Below, piece after piece: positions 54,101 to 63,100 of a stretch of 64,000 nucleotides of DNA; positions within the stretch are counted from its first letter, which is position 1, and every line of letters starts with the position of its first letter. The position numbers were made by a program, and so were the translations under genes. The DNA is from Liolophura sinensis (taxonomy: Eukaryota > Mollusca > Polyplacophora > Chitonida > Chitonidae). The stretch lies in assembly GCF_032854445.1 (NCBI RefSeq), contig NC_088296.1:3063246-3127245 (forward strand), given 5' to 3'. Below the pieces are notes generated by a model, which was not told where the DNA came from, searched no databases, and worked only from the letters and a program-made list of their open reading frames with translations.

Positions 54101-57100
54101 TAACTTGTACCATCTATCTGGCATAGTGCAGAAAACATCTGTCTTCTAGAAACTCGCCACAACATGGCTGAGATATTGCCACTGTGGCGTTAAGTCATAA
54201 TCATTCATTTTTCCAGAAACAACATATTTTTAACTGATTTATTTGAATGGTGTTTCCCCCTGTACTCAAGAACATTTCACTTATATGATGACGACCAGCA
54301 GCATTTTGGGAGAAAACCCCGGGAACACCATGATTATTCACAGGTTCCTGGCAGATCTTCCCACGTACGATTGGAGAAGAAGCCAGCATGAGCTGGACTT
54401 GAACTCACAACAATCGCTTTGATAGGAGTCATTGTGCTGCCCTAGCATGAAGGCCACTCGGCCATAGAGGCCACTCGGCCATGGAGGCCACTCGGCCATA
54501 GAGGTCACTTGGCCATGGAGGCCACTCCGCCATAGAGGCCACTCAGCCATGCAGCCCCCTTAACTTCATATCACTGATATTGATGAGTTCCCTGTCCATT
54601 AAGCATTACATTCCTCTTTACTGCCCACCAAGCCAAACTTACAAGAAAGCAAAAAGAAGACACAGCCTGGCATGCCAAGGGAATGAACTCCCAACATGTA
54701 TTAAACTCACTCACATCTGACTTAATAAACTAATTGAATTAAAAGTTCTTTCATCAGAAATGTAACAGCAACCTGACTGATGTTCCTCTCAAGAGTCTAA
54801 TGTACAGAAATATGTAAAATAATCAACAACAAAAAACAGAAGACGCTTGCAAAATGTGTAGATTCTTTAAATTATGGTTAAAAGTGACTAGCATTTTACT
54901 GGCAATAATTCCAGTAATGTCAAAGTTTCTTAAACTCACCTGTGGTTGAGGCACAAGAGGATCATTCAAGATGTTCACATTTTTTCCTGGGCGAAGGTCG
55001 GAGAGACTTTTTGACCATTGTCGACGGATCTTATTCCTCCTCATTGAAACTAATTTTGATGGAACGTTGTTCCTTAACATTCGCATGTACTACAAGTTGC
55101 CAAGATGTGAAATTCACAATTTTTTTCGAACACACTTGCGTCTTCATTCGTGACTTGTCTTAAATCTTTATCCTTTCTACCAGGAAGAGGTAGTTACTAG
55201 TTCATTGCAAATTAATGCAACCAAAAAAATGCTTGAAAACAGATGCGTATAAATAAATAAATAGATAAATTATAAAGGGACTCAATGGCAACCTTGTCTC
55301 ACTCCACCAGATGGTTGAAAACAATCCAGCAGACTTACAATGAGTGTCCGGGATAACATGAATCTCTCATAACACAGTACAAATCCCTCACACAAAATAA
55401 TTTATAATCCTTTTCTGGCTGGAACAAAACTCCAGCAGAACCATTCACCGAGCAATTTCCTCCCTGAGTTACCTGGTCCGTGCACGATTACTGCAACTAC
55501 AGAATGTATAATGCCATCTTGTCACAAATAGACCAACCCGCTTCTTCCGTGTACACCGGCGGTGAAGTTTTGCCTAAAATTTGTGTATTTTCCACCAATG
55601 GGGACTACAGAGTAGCACAATAACCAACAAGGCTTGAACTGCACATTTCACGTATCCCGTACACTTCCTCCTCTAGTCACATCCTCGCCTCATTCTTCCG
55701 CTGTGAATACAACAAACTGTGTCATCTTCCAATAGATTCTGAGTGTTGTACTGAAGCTATCCTGCACTGATCACTACGTCAAGGCATTTCCAGATTTCCA
55801 TACTGTCCATCTCCCTACAGGTGTTCTCCTCTGACTCGGTGCTTAAATTTTCACCACAGATTAGTGAAAGTTAATATATAGCATTCAGAGTAAGCAGTGC
55901 TAAAAAAAGCCCCTGACTATATGCTCATATCACATGTACAGGTAAACTTCACTAAAACAAACCAATGTCAGGTTTTCGTGAAGGCGACAGAACGATTAGC
56001 ATAAAAGAACTGAAATGAGCTCCAGGTAAACCTGTTGTTTTTAGGGCTTTCTTGCTGCCTCTTCGTTTCACAATTTATCAGCATCCTTCATCGCAAGTAA
56101 CATTACCAGATGTCCTCGTAACTCGCCTAAAAAATGTTCTCAAGTGGCAGAAGAGACACCTGAAATGCACAGCTGTCTGTGATCACGGTCATTGTCCATG
56201 GCACAGGACTAAGACTGACTGACAGGTAAAATCCTCAGGTAACATGTATAACAATACCTGTACATGTAAAAGAACAGCCAGGTTAACAGGCTGTCCTAGG
56301 TATGGCAATACACAAACACCTATATATGTAGACAGACATCTGCAGGTAAGGCATACTTTGTACATAAGTTGACGAGCAAGTCCGTGCAGGTAAACTTGTA
56401 CAGGTGAATGAGCAGAGGCCAGTTAAGTGGTGTATACGCTGAGTGCGCCGGTAAGGCTGCTTTCTCCCAGGTCCTCACAGAGAACCGAGCAGGAGTAGGG
56501 TCTCAGCACACAACGAGCATGCCCTGCCAGCAAATAACCACACACCTCCGTAGAGCTCTTTAATATTGTACATGTAAAATCTATTGACACACCTTATGAG
56601 CTGGAAAATGCAAGGTATTTTCTCCAGGTGTGACAAACGACAAAATGCAGATTTCTAGCTGGCTGCCATGCTGTGCTATAGCACACAACAGGATGTCGGC
56701 AGCCATGAAATCGTCGGCGTGTGGAGAACTAGGTACACACCTGGCCGCGGACTCACAATCACCAGGTAGAATTACAGCCAGGTATGCACATATATCGTAA
56801 CACCTGATCATATGCAAACGACATGAAACAGACATGGATCTTGTGTAATAAAGCTTGATCATTAACTGCTGAACTGACTACAAGACTCACACACAACCAA
56901 CTCAGCTCACCTGTTCAAAATGAGGCCAGGTAAACTATAATATTCCACATGAGTGATTCTAACAAACCAGCAGGTGAGGTGAACTTCCTCACACCTGCAG
57001 GTTTTAAGCAATAACAGCTTTTAAGTCAACATTCCTGATGTTTCATGATGTCACTTTAGCCATGATCAACTTTTTCATTACAAATGCGCATCAGTAAACA

Positions 57101-60100
57101 TAAATTTGAAACTAACAAAATATTATATATTACGATTTCGAAATTACATATTACATATACATGTATCCTGTAATGCTTCAACTGTTTCCCACGTTTGCAA
57201 TGTGTTTATTAAAGGCATTGTTCTACATCGACTGATAAAATTAGATTTTTAGTAAAGCCCTGAAACTGGCGAACTCAACCAAAGTAGTTTTGTCTCCAAA
57301 ATCAAATCTAAATGTGCATCAATAGCACTGACTGTTGCTTTTCACATGTGAAAAGGTTTAGGAATTAGGGTAGATATATGTATATAGATAGTGTGTTAGC
57401 TTGTCTTGAAAAGTTCTCCCATCTTATAAACATCAGCATGTCAAAACAAATCAGTGATTGACTGAGTGAAAGATTAACTGTACTGTAGGGGCAAACTATA
57501 GGATAGTTCAGTGTTAGACAAAAACAAGTTTCAGTGTTTGTCACCACCATGTACAAACAAAAGTTAGGCACAACCGAAAAGATCTCCATGAAATTTCCAT
57601 GAAAACCCCAAAAACCAGAAATATAGCATGTCATGTATGCACACCAAAACAAAGAACTTCAGGGTGATGCAGTATGCGGCATTATTATCTCCATGAGACA
57701 TTGGCCACCTCTGCCCACCTGGATTGGGGGGGTGGGGGGTGGGGGGTGGTGGGGGTGCTCAGTGTCTTTGAGAAGCCCTATTATGAGAAAATGAACACAG
57801 GAGATATAGGAGAAAATTGGAAATGATACGGGCTGATTTCTAATTCTGGCTAAATGTATGCTGGGAGGGGTTGATCCTCAGACAATATTGGCCCAATCTG
57901 ATGTCAAGATGCCATTAAATCTGGAATAAATCATCCTACAACCACAGGTAACAATTTCCGCCCTCATCAAAGACGCAGGCCCTCAAGTCAACAAGTGCAG
58001 CACATAGCAACTCCAGTCAGATTCCATGATCACCATCTCCTATAGCAATGACAAAATGCATCTTCGTCCGCACCAAGGACTGCAGGTGGCCCGCTACCTG
58101 AGGAGCTGATGCTGACGAGGCAGGTGTCTGCTCAGGTACGGCAAACAGCAGAGTGCACAGATGGGCTCTAGGCTCAAGTGTGAGGGAATGTGCTGCAGTT
58201 TTCAGGTGAACTCGTCAACAGTTGAACTTGTACAGACCTGTATCAAAACTACCTTGCAGAGTGCAATGTAAACAGATAAAACAGATGAATTTCGCAATCA
58301 GAGAGTTAAAAGTCTGTGGATGCACACCTGTGCCAAACGCAGCTAAATTTGTCTGATACTGGATGAAATGTTAGGATGCAAACTTTGTCATTCAGGTGAA
58401 AAGTAATGGTTGAGATGCATATATACAATCTACGTGCACTGGTCTATGCATGGGACCAAGTGTGCTAAATCAAGCTTCTAGACATATGTAAGTGAAATGC
58501 TCACTTCATTTGATTAAAGCAAACTATGGACCAAATTGGCTGATCTTACGGGATTTCCAATCTCTAACACCAAAACCTGAAACACGTACATTTCTACAGG
58601 TCAAAGGGAATAGTTTTTCATTTAATTCATGGAAACAAAAAACATTCAAATTTTTTCCAAAATTATTCACGTGATTTTCAAAGATGCTGTCAGGCCCTAA
58701 ATCTGATGCTGGCACATATTTTATATTCACGGTTTTAACCAGGTCAATGTTATTGCCCTTCGCACTTCTGTAACTCTGTAATTTATCCAAATTTACAACA
58801 TCTGGATAAATTCTCAAGTTTCACTTTTGAATGACATCTTCACTGCTAACTGAAGTTCATTGAAGGTCTGCATATCAACGATAAAAACTTGCTTTTAGTT
58901 ACACAAGCATACCTTTAACAAACTTTGGGCAAGTTAATCAAGCATGCAAATTAGTCCGATTACCTGCTGCACTGACACATTAATGGCACATATCACATAG
59001 CTCTATTTAATACATATAATTAAAGGTGTACTTTCCAGAAAAGAAGCCTGGACATCTTTGTCTTGAATAACCTTTGACTTCAAGTGATTCGGACAAAAAC
59101 AAGATAGACAGCAACCTGAATGACCGTTAAATTTACTTTTGTCATCATTCAAAAAGCAGGTAAATCTCCATGTATGATGCAGTTGTTAACTATCAAACTG
59201 GACTATGGTAAAACAAAAAACAAAAAAAAAACTTCCACAGCAAGACAACTGCTTGCAGATCTAGCTAATCCCACTGTTCTGTCTTAAATATTGAGTGAGT
59301 GAATGAGTGAGTGCTTGGGGTTTAAAGTTGTACTTAACAGTTTTTCAGTCATATGACAACGAAGGAATCCTTAGAGTGCATGTAATGTACCTCCTTGTTG
59401 CAGGATGGATTTCTACTGCCCTTTTCTCTAGTACTGCTTCACCAGGACTGACCCGAAGCTGACGCTTTACCAACTGTGCCATCATGGTTGTTGTCTTAAA
59501 TATTTAATACCTCAAAAATAGAGAAAAAGATAATCAAATCACATTGGCCTCGAAAGTTTCTGACAGACATGTTGTTTGCACAGAGCCAACACTTTCTGTA
59601 CAATGCCAATTCTGCTCTAACCAAACAAAAAACAAGCAAAAACCAACATTTACTTGGTTTGTAACTGTTTCTTGTTATCTGTGACAATAAATATTTCTAG
59701 AAGTCAGCCTGTCAAATATTTGACATATGATGTTCCCTTAGCCTTGGTGTAAAATGACATGAAGGCTGAAGGCATTATGCTGTGTAGATTGATAAAATTA
59801 TATTTCTTGTGAAGCCCTGAAATCGGCCGATCCGACCAATGTAGATTTGTCTCTAAAATCAAATTTAAAATATGCCAAATTTGCACATGCAAAAAGATTA
59901 AGGAATCAGAGTACATGTAAGTGCATATCTGTAACAAAACTTCACACTGAGGGATGCACCACTCTTTGTTCTCACCTTGTCCAGGTATGTCAGATCGCTC
60001 AGGTAAGATGATTGATGTTTGACCTGTACTAAGCATATCCGATTACTCACAGATGATTATTTCATAATTAACAGGTACACACCTACAGCATCTCTCCAGG

Positions 60101-63100
60101 GGTATGGCTTTATAAGGCATTATCATCCTGCCACCATATCAGCTGAGGCTATCAGGCGACTCACGGCCGGTCATGGGTCACCTCAACATTACGTCAATGA
60201 CACAGAATATCCAGGTAATTGCACTAATAATAAAATCCTTGTTATATTAAGGTAATATTAATGGTTCTTTCCCCCCTAAATTGGACCAAGTCACCCGTCA
60301 AGCATGTGAAACACACGAGACAGGCACTGGGTCACTTAATCCTCACGTCAGTTACAATGGCTATACATGAACTAATAAAAACACCCTTGTTACATCTCGG
60401 TCATATCAAAGCCTTATTCAAGACATGGCCAATCTGTCTTTGTCAAAACTGCTGAATCAGCAAAGCTATTTCTACACCATGTCAGGTGTTCACTGGGTCA
60501 AGCCCCAGTTACATCACCACCAGGTAATGCATATACGGAAAAACTAAGAATTTTTTTTTCAAATTTGTCACAGCGAGAGTATTTTTAAACATCCTGAACT
60601 ACTTAAAGGATTAAACTACAGTGGAGATGATATATTTGTCTTCATATGTAACTTTTCATGTACTTGACGTGCAAAGTTGAGAGAACTGAATTACCCTACA
60701 TGTACTTATGTACATCAGTACATGTTGCTACATACCCTAATTCTACAACCCTTTTAACTGACTCTGCACCCCATATTTTGAAACATTCTGACAAAATATT
60801 ATTTTCGACACTGAAACTTACAATTTTCCAACAGAACATGATCCCATGTTCCAAGCAAACTGCAAAGTACCTTTCTAAAATCAGCAGATCTCTTAGATCC
60901 AGGGAAAATGAACACGTTAGTCATGGACAAAAGTTAAGGTCATTTAAGGTAATGGTGTTCATAAATTCCAGTGAAAAAAGTGCTCTATAGGTCGAAAAGA
61001 TAGGTTGATGATTTACATTTTACCCATTAAAATCAAAGAGCTTAGCTTGTCCCCCAGGGTACCTGAAATAACTAGCCCTGTCCCACTTTGCATGGTAATT
61101 GACAAAAACCTCCTGGCTTCAACCCTCCCTGAACTATATAAAAGTGCTGGTTTTGAAACTGGAACCTGATCTGTCAGGCATCAATCAGCTGTGACAAGAC
61201 CAAAACTTTACCCTACGCCCTCAAAGTGAATGTTCTGCAACATTGGAGGAATCTTATCTCATCTGGGCAGATAATGTTATAATTTTTGTGAATTTCATAC
61301 CTGAACGATACGTTTTAGTCTTCAAAATCTTTGAAATTATCTTTTCAAAATGTATCCAAAGTTAACCCTTAATTGCCAAACTTTCTAAGGATTTTGGGTA
61401 CAAGCACTTTTAACTCGGGTCAGAGAGTGTCTGTTTCTATCATACACAAGGCACCAGCTGTTCACCAGGGCTAAACTCAGATGACAGCATCCTCATTACA
61501 GGTAAGTTTCCAGGTGAGAAGGGCTTGACGACCTTTTTTTCACCTGGATGGACATTCCAGCTCTGGTCAACATCCCCAGTACCGGCCAACAACACGTTTC
61601 CGTGGCGATTAAGCCTTACCCTAAAGCTGTTGGTAAACAACAGAGTTTCGACACGCGCCTGGGTAAAGGATAAGGGATTTAAGCATGGACACCAGGGGAT
61701 GAAGTGTAGCTAGGATTACACATGGGATGGTTGGATCAATGGACGGGGACGAGAGACTTATAGGCTTACCTTCAGCATGACTGACCCTTCCCTGACCAGG
61801 TTAAAACAAGCAGGTTGCTAAAATATGATGTCCCACCATGAAAAATATGGTGACTGTAATGGAAATGTACAAGGACACTCCTCATGTTGATGTATTTTCA
61901 TAATGCTGCCTCAGTTAAATGATATGCCAAAGACACCAGACATAGTGTCCCACAATGGATTATCCCAATGGCACATGTTCTAGAGCAAGACATTAACTAC
62001 AATAAAGTGCACCTAGGGAAAAAAAAGTACACTCTGCGAATCTTTTCATGCAAGACATATAGCCATAGTCGTGCACTCTATTACAGACTGAGCACTCTGT
62101 CTTTACAGGGCATAATCTGTGTACCCAAAGGTATACCCCATGGTTCAATATTTGTACCCATTCGCAATGGGGGACCGATTTACCAAAATATACACCTTTC
62201 AAATATCCACAATTCTGTTTTATTTTGCAACAGTGGGGTTACATTTAACATGTAAATTGAGAAGTGAGGGTATGCGGCAAGCATTATGGTGGGAGGAAAT
62301 TGGGCAGAGCCAAGGGGAAATCCATGACCATCCGCAGGTTGCTGGCAGAACTTCAACGTGCGGCCTGGGAGAAAGCCAGCTAGACTTCAACTCACAGCGA
62401 CTGCATTGGTGAGAGGCTCCCGGGTAATTACGCTGTGCTAGTGCGCTAACCAACTGAGCCACGGAGGCCCCTACGCAACAAAGTTTGACTCCAAATCAAA
62501 TTAAAAGGGAGCATATAAATCAGAATGTGAAAAAGTTGAAGAATAAGGCCAATAAAATTATACTTTTTGTGAAGCTCTGGAGTTGGTCAGCTCAAGCAAT
62601 ACAGTTTAGGATCCAAATCAAATTTCAAACATGTATGTGAAGAAGTTGAAGATTAAGGGTACTATATTTTTTATACCTCACAATGAATGAATGAATGAAT
62701 ATGGTTTAACTAACCCCATATCACATGCCTCTCAAGAAAACCTTCTCTTAATCCTTAATGAAGACAGTAATTAGCTTTCTCTTGCCTTTTCCTGGCAGAA
62801 TTGTAAGCTTAAACAATTCCTTAACTGGCAGCCTCTGACACCACCAACCTAACATACACATTAAATAAACTAAAATTTTGCCCACAATAGTACATTTCTA
62901 GAGGCAAACAAATGTCACAAAACATTATTTTTGATGCTGAAACTTACAATATTTTCCCATAGATTATAATCACATCATGTGCCAAACAAACCTCAAAATA
63001 CTTATCTAAAATCAACAGAACTCTCAGAATCAGGACAAATGGGCAAGTTAGTCTTGGACAAAATCTATAGACATTTAGGGTATGTTAGTGTACCAAGGCA

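Larger units (their letters stand above)
38568..54939 (-). other. First intron, middle part
   Basis: Between alternative exons C and B. No supported exon. Populated by SINE-A, SINE-B and MITE copies, microsatellites and very many CAGGTA/CAGGTG motifs. Sequence just right of 38568 would be the 5' UTR and promoter of exon C; no clear TATA element is seen. Confidence 0.5.

Noticed and set aside
56581-56862. 93-codon open frame in the distal intron
   Set aside because: No splice partners, no recognisable motif, and its length is unremarkable for this much intron.
62400-62473. tRNA gene on the minus strand
   Set aside because: Same SINE head, with a body attached and no discriminator or anticodon stem of a functional tRNA.
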